A stretch of 64,000 bases of DNA from Niastella populi (GCF_002078015.1 NZ_LWBP01000056.1:124001-188000); one strand, 5' to 3'; positions 1 to 9,300 are shown, numbered from the stretch's first letter. Notes: generated by a model from the letters alone, not told the origin. Program-made: numbers and translations.

Positions 1-3000
1 ATCTGTAATGTGGTTATGCGAAAGAAACTGCCGTTCTCGAGCCAGCGGGCAGATGCCCGGCCGTTCTTATTGGGATCGAACATCACCACGCGGGGCACAT
101 CGGTATTGGTGTTGGTGGGCGTCCAGCGGTTAAGCAGCCTGGTGCCATAGTTATCCCAGCCGGCGCCATTCTCAATACCGGCCCGGATGCTGTTGAAGAT
201 CATATTGCCCGAAACTCCTGAACCAACTACCGACAGGTCGAATTGTTTATACGATACGGCGGCATTGAACCCGTAGTACAATTTTGGAATGGCCCTGCCG
301 AGGTACGTACGGTCGTCATCATCGATCTTTCCATCGGGCGTGCCCGTCAGTTTTCCACCGGCATCACGGCCATTGATGTCTTTGAACCTGTAGTCGCCGG
401 GCCGGGTCAACTCCTCCTGATACCGTTTAATGGGCGACTTGGCATTTAAGGCATCTATCTCTGCCTGGTTCTGGAAAATACCGTCTATCACCCAGCCATA
501 CAACTCTCCTACTTCACGCCCCACTTCCGTTTTGGTTATGTTACCATAACCATAAATGGGATTGTTACCATAACCCAGCGCCAGCACCTTATTATTAAGG
601 GTCGACATGTTCGCATTTATGTTATAGGTGAAATCTCCTTTTTTGTCGTTGTAGCCCAACTGGAATTCAAAACCAGAGTTCTGAATGGAAGCGCCGTTGA
701 TAAAAGGTGATTCCCCGGGGTATACGCCTGTTGAACCAGGGATCTGCACCCGCAACAGAATGTCTTTGCCGGTATTACGGTAATACTCGGCAGAGAAGGT
801 GATCTTTCTGAAAAGCTCTATATCCAAACCGATATTCCGGCTGATCATGGTTTCCCATTTGATATCGGGCACCGGGAAAGTGGTTTGCGTGGCGCCTAAA
901 GCCAGCTGATTGCCAAACACGGCATGTGCATAGGAATTGATAAAAGCCTGGTATTGGTAGTCGCCTATTTCCTGGTTACCCAGTTCGCCATAAGAAGCAC
1001 GCAGCTTTACCTGGTTTACATAGGAAGGCAAAACGGTTTGAAGCCACTGCTCATTATGCAGCTTCCACGCCAACGCAATTGAAGGAAAATTCCCCCAACG
1101 GTTCTGCGGTGCAAACCTCGACGAACCATCACGGCGCAGTGTAGCTGTTAACAGGTATTTGTCGTCGTAGATGTAGTTCACCCGGCCGAAATAAGAACTT
1201 AGCCGGCTTTTAAATACATCACCCGTGGCCGTAATACCCGAGGTGCCATTGCTCAAAACCGGAAAATAAGGTTGGGTAAATCCTTCGGCATGAGCGAACG
1301 ACCGCGATATATTGCTTTCCAAGGTCGATTGCCCGGCCAATGCGTTTATTGAATGCCGGCCAATGATCTTTTCGAAAGTGAGGGTATTTTCAATGGTACC
1401 GGTATTACCCGAACCGCGCCAGTCGTTCAGTTTGGCAATATTGTTTACATAGAACCAGCCGAGGTCGTGTATGGGCTTAAAGTTGAAATCGCGCCAGTCG
1501 GTTCTTTCATAACCCAGGCTTAATTTATATTTCAATCCTTTAAAGAATTCATACTCGCCATACGCATTACCAATAAAGCGAAAACGTTCTGTTTTGCTAT
1601 CCAGCACATTGTTGAACCCTATAGCATTGGCGGTATAGGAACCATGGATGGTTTGGCTCGAGCTGCTGAACCCATCGCGGGTTGTTGAATCGTATACCGG
1701 CAGCGTGGGTATGGCATTGACGATATAACCAAGTATATTTCCGTCGTGCAGGAAGGTCATGAACCGCTGATCGATCTTTGCATAACTGAACGATTCTCCA
1801 AACTTAAAGCGGCCCTGTTTAAAATCGGTATTGATACGAAAGGAATAACGTTGATAGGATGGTCCTTTTCCGGCTACCGTTCCGGTATGATCGAAATAGT
1901 TGACGGAGATATAATATTTAGCGGCGTCCGATCCGCCCGAAATGCCTATTGTATGCTCCTGTATTTTACCTGTTTTGAAAGCTTCTTCCTGCCAGTTGGT
2001 ATTTATATTCTTCACAAACAATGGCGAATTGGGATCGTTTGCCGGCTTTATCAGTTCTGCCGGCTGGGCATTGGCGCTGGCTTCGTTCACCAGTTCCTGG
2101 TATTGTTGGGTGTTGGCCACATCATATCTTTTTACGATATTCTGTACACCATAATAGCCATTGTAATCAAGTTTGAATTTGCCTGTTTTACCGCGTTTGG
2201 TAGTAATGATGATCACGCCGTTGGCAGCACGTGATCCGTAGATCGCCGCCGCCGACCCATCTTTCAACACCTGTATGGTTTCAACGTCTGAAATAACCAG
2301 GTCATTCACGGGCGCCTGTACGCCATCGATAATATACAGTGGATTATTGTTGGAGAAATTCCCTATGCCCCGTATTTTAATAGCGGGTGCAGCGCCGGGC
2401 TGTCCGCCACTGGTAACGCTTACCCCGGCCACCTGGCCCTGCATGGCTTTCAACACATCGTTTGTAGGCATCTTGTTCAGTAATTTTGCGTCAACGGTGC
2501 TGATAGAGCCGGTAAGATCTTTTTTACGTTGTGTTCCATAGCCGATTACCACCACCTCTTCCTGTTGCGTTACATTTCTTTTTAATGATACGTTGATCTC
2601 CTTTCTGCCCGAAAGCGGTACTTCTGTAAGCTCCATCTCTACCGATGAAAACACCAGCGAAACAGTACCCTCCGGTACTTCCAGTTTAAAAAATCCTTTA
2701 TCATCGGTTATGGTGCCAATGGCGTTATTGCCTTTCACATACACCGATACCCCCGGAAGGGGCGTACCCGCTTCGTTGGTAACGATGCCGCTTACCGAAA
2801 AGCTGACCACCCCGGTGATGTCTTTTGAAACAATGATCACCTCTTTGTCGACCAGGCTGAACTTCAAACCTGATTCGGCAAGAGCCGTTTTCAATACGGA
2901 AGAAACAGGCGTTTCTTTTACTGAAATAGTTACCAGGAAGTCGCGTGGTAATATGTCGTTGCTGTAGGCAAACCGGTATTCGGTCACCTTTTCAATGCTT

Positions 3001-3188
3001 TTAAATAATTGCGGTATAGATGCATTTCTCAACGACAAGGTCACTTTCTCTTCCTGTGAAAGTCCTTTCGCCGATACATGCAGGCAACCGATAATAAGTA
3101 AAGCAGTCGTTAGTTTCATAATCCTTACAGCTTTGGCCGATGCCGTGTAAAGCAAGGTATCCACCTTTGGCGGATGAAATTTTTTCAT
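1..3188 (-). CDS. SusC/RagA-type TonB-dependent outer-membrane receptor, 3' end off window
   Basis: Outer-membrane porin-like receptor that imports oligosaccharides with TonB energy and a SusD lid. Read on the minus strand the frame is open from ATG 3188 to the window edge, about 1060 residues. Seen in order: an N-terminal leader with a hydrophobic stretch (TTALLIIGCL), an STN domain (about 47-120) that normally signals to FecR, a carboxypeptidase-regulatory-like domain (about 130-205, SGIVTNEAGTPLPGVSVYVK), the hallmark VVVIGYGTQ, then plug (RGIGNF, YIIDGVQ) and beta-barrel. ATG 3119 (MKLTTALL) is an alternative start, but a long leader before the signal segment is common in SusC proteins of this family. 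It follows FecR and ECF sigma genes, the standard trans-envelope signalling trio. SusD is expected past the left edge. The pectin enzymes upstream suggest a uronate or pectin ligand, which is inference. Confidence 0.95.
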   Translation of the reverse strand, partial: MKKFHPPKVDTLLYTASAKAVRIMKLTTALLIIGCLHVSAKGLSQEEKVTLSLRNASIPQLFKSIEKVTEYRFAYSNDILPRDFLVTISVKETPVSSVLKTALAESGLKFSLVDKEVIIVSKDITGVVSFSVSGIVTNEAGTPLPGVSVYVKGNNAIGTITDDKGFFKLEVPEGTVSLVFSSVEMELTEVPLSGRKEINVSLKRNVTQQEEVVVIGYGTQRKKDLTGSISTVDAKLLNKMPTNDVLKAMQGQVAGVSVTSGGQPGAAPAIKIRGIGNFSNNNPLYIIDGVQAPVNDLVISDVETIQVLKDGSAAAIYGSRAANGVIIITTKRGKTGKFKLDYNGYYGVQNIVKRYDVANTQQYQELVNEASANAQPAELIKPANDPNSPLFVKNINTNWQEEAFKTGKIQEHTIGISGGSDAAKYYISVNYFDHTGTVAGKGPSYQRYSFRINTDFKQGRFKFGESFSYAKIDQRFMTFLHDGNILGYIVNAIPTLPVYDSTTRDGFSSSSQTIHGSYTANAIGFNNVLDSKTERFRFIGNAYGEYEFFKGLKYKLSLGYERTDWRDFNFKPIHDLGWFYVNNIAKLNDWRGSGNTGTIENTLTFEKIIGRHSINALAGQSTLESNISRSFAHAEGFTQPYFPVLSNGTSGITATGDVFKSRLSSYFGRVNYIYDDKYLLTATLRRDGSSRFAPQNRWGNFPSIALAWKLHNEQWLQTVLPSYVNQVKLRASYGELGNQEIGDYQYQAFINSYAHAVFGNQLALGATQTTFPVPDIKWETMISRNIGLDIELFRKITFSAEYYRNTGKDILLRVQIPGSTGVYPGESPFINGASIQNSGFEFQLGYNDKKGDFTYNINANMSTLNNKVLALGYGNNPIYGYGNITKTEVGREVGELYGWVIDGIFQNQAEIDALNAKSPIKRYQEELTRPGDYRFKDINGRDAGGKLTGTPDGKIDDDDRTYLGRAIPKLYYGFNAAVSYKQFDLSVVGSGVSGNMIFNSIRAGIENGAGWDNYGTRLLNRWTPTNTNTDVPRVVMFDPNKNGRASARWLENGSFFRITTLQ

Positions 3189-3262
3189 ACCTTTAGAATG
3201 TTTAAAGATGAATAATGGAAACAGGCCAATACTTCGACGTTAACCTGTTTCGGCTTTAAGCA

Positions 3263-3295
3263 GGGGAATGTTGCCGCATTCCCCTTTTTATTTTT
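3263..3295 (+). other. Hairpin followed by T-rich tract between fecR and susC
   Basis: GGGGAATG (3263-3270) pairs with CATTCCCC (3277-3284) and is followed on the plus strand by TTTTTATTTTT. That is the shape of a plus-strand intrinsic terminator, yet no plus-strand gene precedes it. In the susC mRNA (minus strand) the same stem sits in the leader about 75-100 nt before the start codon, with no T-run behind it. It may stop antisense transcription or be a leader structure. Confidence 0.4.
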
Positions 3296-3324
3296 GCTAT
3301 CTCTTATACATTGGAAGCGCCCTG

Positions 3325-3356
3325 GTTAACTAGTTAACTTGTTAACTCGTCAACAA
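3325..3356. repeat. 8-bp word array GTTAACNN x4
   Basis: Four consecutive octamers of the form GTTAACNN (the fourth is GTCAACAA). The array lies four bases from the fecR stop codon. It belongs to the same word family as the arrays at 4536, 6621, 9263 and 11753. Confidence 0.75.
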
Positions 3357-3360
3357 GCCA

Positions 3361-4455
3361 TCATCTATATATAACAATATTTTGTTCACCCTCGAATCTG
3401 TAATTGAACCGCTTCGATGCCCGTAATATCTCCAGCACCTGTTCTATCTTTTCCTTTTTAAAAGTGGCGGTGAAATGGTATTGCTTTATGTCGTTCGATT
3501 CGAATTGTATGTTCACGTTGTACCACCGGTTAAGCTGAAACGCTATTTCTTCGAACGCTTCATCCTCAAAAGCCAGGTTGTTTTGTACCCAGGCCAGTTC
3601 CTTCATATTGCCATCGTCGCTTTTCTTTACGGGTTTAACCAGCACCTGTTCGGGATTAGCGGCAGCAGCTGATCTTGAAGCGCCTTCATCACCTCTCTTA
3701 CTTTCCGTCCATAAAACTTTTTCATCGGGATGCAGCAGCAGTTTGCGGTTATTATCTTTTTTCAATGTCACTTCTACCAGCCCGCGTACCAGCACCGTTT
3801 CGGTTCTGCTTTCGTTATTATATGACTTTACGTTAAATGCGGTACCCAGCGCTTTTACATCCATACTGGCAGTATGCACAATAAAGGGCACGGCGGCATT
3901 ATGCTGCACTTCAAAAAAGGCTTCGCCTTTCAGATATACTTCACGGGTGTTTTGGGCATATTGCTCGTTCAGGTACATTTCACTGCCTGCATTCAGGATC
4001 ACCTGGGTGCCATCGGGAAACTGAAAGCTTTTCCGTTCGCCGGGCTTGCATACATATTGTATCTTAGCCGGTTGGGGTATAGATGTACGTTGTGATTTCC
4101 ATATAAGATAAAAACCGATAGTGCCTATGGCCAGCAGGGCAATTGCTATGGAAGAGAACCGCCGGTACAACAATGCCGAACGGCGCGCAGGTTGTAAATC
4201 GATCACCGGGGCATTTTCACTGGTGGCCATTTTTTTCTTCAGGCCTTCCAGTTGTTCTTCAAGATCGGCCTGCGCCAGGGCCGTGAACAGTATCCGGTAC
4301 TCCTGCACCGCTTCTTCTATCAGTTCTTTTTTACCGGGGTTTTCAGCAATAAAGGTTTCCCAGTAATGAACATCCTGTTCATTTCTCCTGAGACAGTAAT
4401 TAATAAAAGATTCTTCTTTTAACAGGTCTTCAACCGTCCGGTACTTATGTTGCAT
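3361..4455 (-). CDS. FecR-family anti-sigma regulator
   Basis: Inner-membrane anti-sigma/sigma-regulator that relays ligand occupancy of the SusC-type receptor to its ECF sigma factor. 364 residues: a cytoplasmic helical N-terminus (1-95), one membrane segment (about 101-119, SSIAIALLAIGTIGFYLIW), a periplasmic FecR domain (about 135-235, containing FPDGTQVILNAGSEM and GEAFFEV), and a C-terminal DUF4974-like domain (about 295-362, FTATFKKEKIEQVLEIL) that resembles the STN fold. Length and order are typical of Bacteroidota FecR proteins. It sits between the ECF sigma gene and the SusC gene on the same strand, so the three very likely form one signalling cascade. Confidence 0.95.
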   Translation of the reverse strand: MQHKYRTVEDLLKEESFINYCLRRNEQDVHYWETFIAENPGKKELIEEAVQEYRILFTALAQADLEEQLEGLKKKMATSENAPVIDLQPARRSALLYRRFSSIAIALLAIGTIGFYLIWKSQRTSIPQPAKIQYVCKPGERKSFQFPDGTQVILNAGSEMYLNEQYAQNTREVYLKGEAFFEVQHNAAVPFIVHTASMDVKALGTAFNVKSYNNESRTETVLVRGLVEVTLKKDNNRKLLLHPDEKVLWTESKRGDEGASRSAAAANPEQVLVKPVKKSDDGNMKELAWVQNNLAFEDEAFEEIAFQLNRWYNVNIQFESNDIKQYHFTATFKKEKIEQVLEILRASKRFNYRFEGEQNIVIYR

Positions 4456-4535
4456 GTCCGCTCTTTTATAAGCAGAGTGTTGTACCCTTCCGTTTTACCC
4501 GTTCTTTTTAAAATATTTTTCACAGAAGGGGAAAA

Positions 4536-4605
4536 GTTGACGTGTTGACTGGTTGACGTGTTGACTGGTTGGCGTGTTGACGAGTTGACGAGTTGGCAAG
4601 TTGAC
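4536..4605. repeat. 8-bp word array GTTGACNN x8.5
   Basis: Eight complete octamers GTTGACNN plus GTTGAC, with the last two positions alternating GT/TG/GA/AA and two GTTGGC variants. It lies between the fecR start (4455) and the stop of the sigma gene (4650). The strict 8-bp period with a fixed GTTGRC core is visible by eye. Confidence 0.85.
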
Positions 4606-4649
4606 AGCGCCTCAACGAAGCGGTGTTCAGTTCTGTCAATTTTCCCGGT

Positions 4650-5273
4650 TTATAAAATAAAAGAGGCTACATATAACAGTAAAAGTGATTGTATACCGGA
4701 AACGATGGCCGGCTGCACGAGTCGTTGTTTGATCTTAAATAACGCTTCATGTATTTTATTATACACGGTTCGATGGGTGAGCCCTGTTTTTTGTGTAATT
4801 GCATCGTAGCTTAAGCCTTCATAGAACTTAAGCATAATAAGTTCGCGCTGCCTGGCCGGCAGTTCATTAACGACGGCCATCAGGTGTTTGCTCACCGCTT
4901 CGTTATCGTCTTTGATTATAAGCGTTTCTTCATAAGAGGTTTCAAAGCCTTCTTCTTCTTTTTTGCTCCAGGCCACTTCGAGGTTTACCGTTCTGCGGGC
5001 CTTCACCCAGTCGCTGGTAAGCCGGCGTAAAAAGGAGATGATGATGTAGCTGCGCACATTTTTGGCTTCCATCAGCGTTTGGCGCTTTTCCCAGAGGTAC
5101 AGGAACTGTTGCTGAATAACGTCTTTAACCAGATCGCTGTCGTGGATGTTCTTCAACCCGATAAATAATAAGGTGTGATAGTATCTGGTATACAGTTCGT
5201 ACAAAGCGTCTTTATCACCTTGCAGCAAACGTTCCCAACAAAGGTTGTCGGTATGAATGGCAGTCTGGATCAT
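4650..5273 (-). CDS. ECF RNA polymerase sigma-70 factor (FecI-like)
   Basis: Alternative sigma factor expected to be controlled by the adjacent FecR and to transcribe the downstream SusC locus. From ATG 5273 it has 207 residues: sigma region 2 (LQGDKDALYELYTRYYH, then the VRSYIIISFLRRL region-2.4 area) and region 4 (LPARQRELIMLKFYEGLSYDAIT with the HTH continuing to TVYNKIHEALFKI). A short hydrophobic tail follows. The frame extends up to 5339, but those 22 extra codons lie in the word-array element at 5283-5399 and have no family similarity, so the internal Met (MIQTAIHTDN) is preferred. Confidence 0.9.
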   Translation of the reverse strand: MIQTAIHTDNLCWERLLQGDKDALYELYTRYYHTLLFIGLKNIHDSDLVKDVIQQQFLYLWEKRQTLMEAKNVRSYIIISFLRRLTSDWVKARRTVNLEVAWSKKEEEGFETSYEETLIIKDDNEAVSKHLMAVVNELPARQRELIMLKFYEGLSYDAITQKTGLTHRTVYNKIHEALFKIKQRLVQPAIVSGIQSLLLLYVASFIL

Positions 5274-5282
5274 TATGGCAAT

Positions 5283-5399
5283 CGTTAAGGCTGAACGCGC
5301 AACGCTTAACGCTGACTTTCGAAATTTGTACTTCCCCAAAAAATAAATCAGCTCGAAATTCGGACTTTCGCCTTCAGCGTTCGGCGTTCTGCGTTAAGC
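5283..5399. repeat. Inverted word-array element, family AACGCTTAA (copy 1)
   Basis: A left array (5283-5315; words such as AACGCTTAACGCTGAC) faces an inverted right array (5370-5399; CTTCAGCG, GCGTTAAGC). The core between them contains CTTCCCC, AATCAGCTCGAAATTCGG. The element at 36965-37108 has the same outer words and a recognisably similar core (TTCCC, AATCAGC, CGAAATTCGG). It lies in the 5274-5636 gap, upstream of the sigma gene. I see no coding potential there. Confidence 0.6.
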
Positions 5400-5579
5400 A
5401 TTTCCTTTTAAATTTAAATGTATTCACCACATTTAAAAAATATTTTTCTAACTGCTTCAATAAGAAACAGTTTTCCGGTTCCCTGTTTCCCGGGCCCTTA
5501 CATCAGCATGCCCGCCAAAAACCGAACTGTCATTAATTTGAATCCGCCAACCGGCAGCCGGTAACTGATTGAATATGGC

Positions 5580-5606
5580 AAAAAAAATGTCCCGGGTTAC
5601 CGGGAC
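5580..5606 (-). terminator. Intrinsic terminator of kduI
   Basis: GTCCCGG (5589-5595), tetraloop GTTA, CCGGGAC (5600-5606). In the minus-strand transcript the perfect 7-bp stem is followed by eight U (A-run 5580-5587). It lies 31 nt beyond the kduI stop codon. Confidence 0.9.
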
Positions 5607-5636
5607 AATTATAAAACTTTACTATATAAACTATTA

Positions 5637-6467
5637 TTATCTCAACTGGTTGATGGTGCAATGGTCCATATCGCCGTAATCGAGGTTTTCACCGGCCATA
5701 CCCCAAATGAAGGTGTAGTTGCTGGTACCAGCGCCTGAGTGAATGCTCCAGTTGGGAGAAATAACCGCCTGCTCGTTCTGCATCCAGATATGGCGGGTTT
5801 CCTGTGGTTCGCCCATGAAATGGCATACGCTCTGATTTTCGGGCACTTCAAAGTAGAAGTACACTTCCATCCTGCGGTCGTGCGTATGGGCCGGCATGGT
5901 ATTCCAAACGCTGCCGCTTTTCAATTCCGTCATCCCCATTTGCAACTGGCATACTTCCAGTACACTGGCAACTATCAGTTTATTGATCACCCGGTGATTG
6001 GCTGTAGCCGCACTGCCCAGCTCCACCACTTCGGCGTTTGCCTTCGAGATCTTTTTGGTGGGGTAAGTATGGTGCGCCGGCGCCGCATTGATATAGAATT
6101 TCGCCGGTTGCTTACCATCGGCAGAAGTAAACTGCACGTCTTTTGTGCCCTTGCCAATATATAATGCTTCTTTGTAATCCAGCTCATAGGTTTGTCCGTC
6201 GGCGGTGATGGTACCTTTACCGCCTACGTTGATGATGCCCATTTCTCTCCTTTCGAGGAAGAATTGTGCTTTCAGTTTTTCGGGATTGGGCAGCGCCACC
6301 GCTTTTGATACGGGCATAATACCACCGGCAATATAGCGGTCGTAGTGCGACAGGGTAAACTGCGCGGTATCTGCTTCAAATATTTTGTCTATTAAAAAAG
6401 CCTTGCGCAAAGCAGCGGTATCCATTTGCTTTGCTTCATTGGGACTTATTGCTAATCGGTTATCCAT
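5637..6467 (-). CDS. kduI: 5-keto-4-deoxyuronate isomerase KduI
   Basis: Converts 5-keto-4-deoxyuronate (from unsaturated galacturonate released by pectate lyases) to 2,5-diketo-3-deoxygluconate in the cytoplasm. 276 residues, the normal KduI length, double cupin. The metal ligands of the family are in place: H194, H196 and E201 in PAHTHDRRMEVYFYF, and H243 in WSIHSGAG. Other family marks are ERREMGIINVGG, HHTYPTKKI and IWGMAGENLDYGDMD. It lies downstream of kduD on the same strand and ends at a strong terminator. Its substrate normally needs a lyase plus an unsaturated glucuronyl hydrolase, neither of which is in this window. Confidence 0.97.
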   Translation of the reverse strand: MDNRLAISPNEAKQMDTAALRKAFLIDKIFEADTAQFTLSHYDRYIAGGIMPVSKAVALPNPEKLKAQFFLERREMGIINVGGKGTITADGQTYELDYKEALYIGKGTKDVQFTSADGKQPAKFYINAAPAHHTYPTKKISKANAEVVELGSAATANHRVINKLIVASVLEVCQLQMGMTELKSGSVWNTMPAHTHDRRMEVYFYFEVPENQSVCHFMGEPQETRHIWMQNEQAVISPNWSIHSGAGTSNYTFIWGMAGENLDYGDMDHCTINQLR

Positions 6468-6620
6468 AATTGTTTAATTGAGTCTTGTGTGGTCAATAGG
6501 CAGGGTACATCTATTAAAGTGCGCTATTGAGACAGAAAATCGTGAATCGTGAAAAGACCTTCTTATCCCGTGCCTCAAAATTACTTCGGCAATCTACACA
6601 GCTTACAGGTCATTTCCTCT

Positions 6621-6693
6621 ATCAACATTATCAACTTTATCACCTTTATTAACTTTTCAACCAGTCAACTCGTCAACCAGTCAACTCGTCAAC
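6621..6693. repeat. Word array TCAACNN(N), overlapping the kduD stop codon
   Basis: About nine units: four 9-mers of the type ATCAACTTT followed by octamers TCAACCAG/TCAACTCG, the complement of the GTTGACNN family. The last base coincides with the first base of the complemented kduD stop (6693-6695). The gap to kduI (6468-6692) holds nothing else visible. Confidence 0.8.
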
Positions 6694-7463
6694 TATCTCC
6701 CCATCCATCCGCCGTCAACGGTAACTATCGTTCCCGTTACATAATCAGAAGCCGGCGATGCCAGATACACAGCCGCGCCTTTCATATCCTCGCCTTCGCC
6801 CCAACGGCCGGCAGGGATACGTGCCAGGATCGAATTCGCACGATCGGGATCATTACGCAATGCTTCGGTATTATCGGTTGAAATATAACCGGGCGCAATG
6901 GCATTCACCTGTACGCCTTTACCAGCCCATTCGTTCGAGAGGGCCATGGTCAAACGGGCAATTGCACCTTTGCTGGCTGCATAACCGGGTACGTTGATGC
7001 CACCCTGGAAGCTCAATAAAGAGGCGGTGAAGATGATCTTGCCATTTCCACGCACGATCATATCCTTACCGAACTCACGGGCTAAAATAAACTGGGCGTT
7101 GAGATTTACGTTGATCACTTCATCCCAGTACTCATCGGGATGTTCGGCTGCGGGTTTACGCATGATGGTGCCTGCGTTGCAGAATAAAATATCAACAGGC
7201 GCGTTTTCGCCTTTCACCTTATCGATGAAAGTATAAATGGCTTTGCGATCGTTGAAATCGGCCTGATAGGCTTTAAAAGAACGGCCGGTAGCCTCCACTT
7301 CCTGCTGAACTTTACTGCCGGTCAGTTCCAGACTGGCCGATACGCCAATAATGTCGGCGCCTGCTTCCGCCAGCGCAACGGCAATTGATTTACCGATGCC
7401 TCTTTTGCAACCTGTAACCAGTGCTGTTTTGCCTGCCAATGAAAATTTTGAAAGAATGCTCAT
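6693..7463 (-). CDS. kduD: 2-dehydro-3-deoxy-D-gluconate 5-dehydrogenase KduD (SDR family)
   Basis: Classical short-chain dehydrogenase that reduces the KduI product (2,5-diketo-3-deoxygluconate) to KDG with NAD(P)H. 256 residues. The cofactor motif is T17-G18-C-K-R-G22-I-G24, followed by the NAG motif (CNAG about 95-98), catalytic S148, Y161 and K165 (YAASK), and a C-terminal VTGTIVTVDGGWMGR. It sits directly upstream of kduI on the same strand, which supports KduD over the related gluconate 5-dehydrogenase. The reading frame ends inside a TCAACNN word array. Confidence 0.93.
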   Translation of the reverse strand: MSILSKFSLAGKTALVTGCKRGIGKSIAVALAEAGADIIGVSASLELTGSKVQQEVEATGRSFKAYQADFNDRKAIYTFIDKVKGENAPVDILFCNAGTIMRKPAAEHPDEYWDEVINVNLNAQFILAREFGKDMIVRGNGKIIFTASLLSFQGGINVPGYAASKGAIARLTMALSNEWAGKGVQVNAIAPGYISTDNTEALRNDPDRANSILARIPAGRWGEGEDMKGAAVYLASPASDYVTGTIVTVDGGWMGR

Positions 7464-7713
7464 AATAATTTTAGTTTAACCAGATACAATAGAAGCCTGA
7501 GAAAAATCTTCTTTCCCACGTTGCCGGGTAAGTAAACCGGGCTGCAATTTCCTGCATGAGGGGTAGACTACCAAATTTAACCGTCTCCGGTTACCAGTTT
7601 CCGGTTACCGGCACTCAATTCCGATAATGCTACCAATTGTCAGTTCTCCGGATCTTTTGTCCGGCAACAGGTGCCAACAAATTGCCATTCATCTACTTAA
7701 GTACTTATGGCAG

Positions 7714-9249
7714 TCATTTCCAAACCATTACAGCCTTATTTTTTTCGTAAGGGAGCTTCAGATTGCCAAGCGAGGGAGAAGGAACATCTTTCAAAACAAG
7801 AACGGGGGCAGTTTGCGCCGCCGGGATATTGAGGCCATCCACACGCAGTTGTTGTACATCATCGAAGATCACGGCCGGTCTGAAATCGGGTTGTTTATAT
7901 TGCAGTTTGACATTCTTTAATTGTAAGCCGTTCACATGGCGAACGTACAGTCCCCAGCAAGGCAACTCGCCAAACATGGAGAACTCGGGATAGTCGGACG
8001 CCTTTTCGGGTACCTTTTGCAGGGAGTCGAGCGCAAAATGCGCCACCTGTTTGCTGCCGCCGCCTTCATAGGTAACACTGATATTTTCAAGGACCACGTT
8101 CTCGATCGGGTGACCGGGCAAACCGGTTATACTTGCCGGAAATACATTGTGCGGAGCAGTCACCACCGGCCCTTCCATTTCATACCCTTTATCGGGCTTG
8201 CCGGCCGGCACTTTTACCTTCACGTTAGTGATAATGATATTGCGCACTTTACCGATAGCCGCTTCGGTTTTGCGATGCCCGAGGCGAATGAAAATGGCAT
8301 TGCCGGTATTGGTGGCTTTTATATTTTCAATGAAAATATCTTCCAGCGTACCGCCGTCTACCGACTCGAGCGCTATCGCCGACCGGTAGGTATCGTAAAT
8401 TTTTATGTTGCTTACTTTTACCCGTTTGAAACCGCCATGCGAAGCCGTGCCGAACTTCAAAGCGCTGGCGCTCGAGCGCACCACGCAATCGCTGATCTCG
8501 ATATTCTCACAAAACGTATCGGGGTTGCCCGATTTCAAACAAATGCCATCGTCATCGGCATTTACATTACAGCGGGTCACTTTTACATTGCGGCAGTCAT
8601 CGATATCGATGCCATCGTTATTGTAATAGGCGGTGCTTTGCACCCGGATGCTGTCAATGACGAGGTTGGTACATTCGCGGTAAGTTTGCACCCAGCAGGC
8701 GGCGTCTTTGAACAATACACCGGTGATGGTTACCTGGTCGCAGTTTTTGAATGTAAGCAGGTGCGGACGGTTAAACTCTGCCGAGCGTTTTTGCCCCCAG
8801 GGATTTACGGTTTGCCATTGGGGATCCTGCAATGTGCCTTCGCGTAACATGCGGTCTACATCGGCCACCACTTCCCTGCCCCGCCCGTCGATAGTGCCTG
8901 TGCCGGTAATGGAAATATGATTTTGCCGGTCGGCCACGATCAGTGCCGATGCGCGCGTTGTGCCATAATCGCTGCGTTTGGTACTGCCCAGCAAATAGGC
9001 ATTGGCCGATACATGCAATTCAACCCCTGACTTTATATTGATAACCCCGGTTACGAATTTACCGGCGGGAATGTATACCTGGCCTCCACCTGCAGAAGCT
9101 GCACTGTCGATGGCTTTTTGAATAGCCGCTACATTGTTTGTATTGCCGTCACCAACCGCACCGAATGTTGTTATATCGAATATTTTCTTTTGACCAAATA
9201 CTGTTGTAGTAACAATCGCCAGAATCAAATACAGGCTTGCTTTTTTCAT
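7714..9249 (-). CDS. Secreted glycoside hydrolase family 28 (polygalacturonase-like)
   Basis: Parallel beta-helix pectinase expected to hydrolyse galacturonan or rhamnogalacturonan. 511 residues with a signal peptide (1-20, ending VFGQ) and then the pectate-lyase-superfamily opening ITTFGAVGDGNTNN. GH28 active-site elements: N211-D212-G213 (canonical NTD), D232-D233-D234 (canonical DD) and S270-H271-G272 (canonical GHG). The canonical RIK is not obvious at the expected place, where SAIALES (about 290-296) is seen. Substitutions at NTD and RIK suggest a GH28 subgroup with altered specificity. Its 3' neighbour kduD ties it to uronate catabolism. Confidence 0.9.
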   Translation of the reverse strand: MKKASLYLILAIVTTTVFGQKKIFDITTFGAVGDGNTNNVAAIQKAIDSAASAGGGQVYIPAGKFVTGVINIKSGVELHVSANAYLLGSTKRSDYGTTRASALIVADRQNHISITGTGTIDGRGREVVADVDRMLREGTLQDPQWQTVNPWGQKRSAEFNRPHLLTFKNCDQVTITGVLFKDAACWVQTYRECTNLVIDSIRVQSTAYYNNDGIDIDDCRNVKVTRCNVNADDDGICLKSGNPDTFCENIEISDCVVRSSASALKFGTASHGGFKRVKVSNIKIYDTYRSAIALESVDGGTLEDIFIENIKATNTGNAIFIRLGHRKTEAAIGKVRNIIITNVKVKVPAGKPDKGYEMEGPVVTAPHNVFPASITGLPGHPIENVVLENISVTYEGGGSKQVAHFALDSLQKVPEKASDYPEFSMFGELPCWGLYVRHVNGLQLKNVKLQYKQPDFRPAVIFDDVQQLRVDGLNIPAAQTAPVLVLKDVPSPSLGNLKLPYEKNKAVMVWK

Positions 9250-9262
9250 ATGTATGTATTAA

Positions 9263-9300
9263 GTTAACCAGTTAACGAGTTAACTGGTTAACTCGTTAAC
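9263..9300. repeat. 8-bp word array GTTAACNN x4.5, abutting the GH92 stop codon
   Basis: GTTAACCA, GTTAACGA, GTTAACTG, GTTAACTC, GTTAAC. The last base (9300) is immediately next to the complemented stop TTA at 9301-9303. Confidence 0.85.

Noticed and set aside
1746-2967. Plus-strand reading frames opposite the SusC gene
   Set aside because: They are complements of a conserved, long minus-strand protein and contain no domain of their own.
5739-6164. Plus-strand frame opposite kduI
   Set aside because: Shadow of the kduI coding strand.
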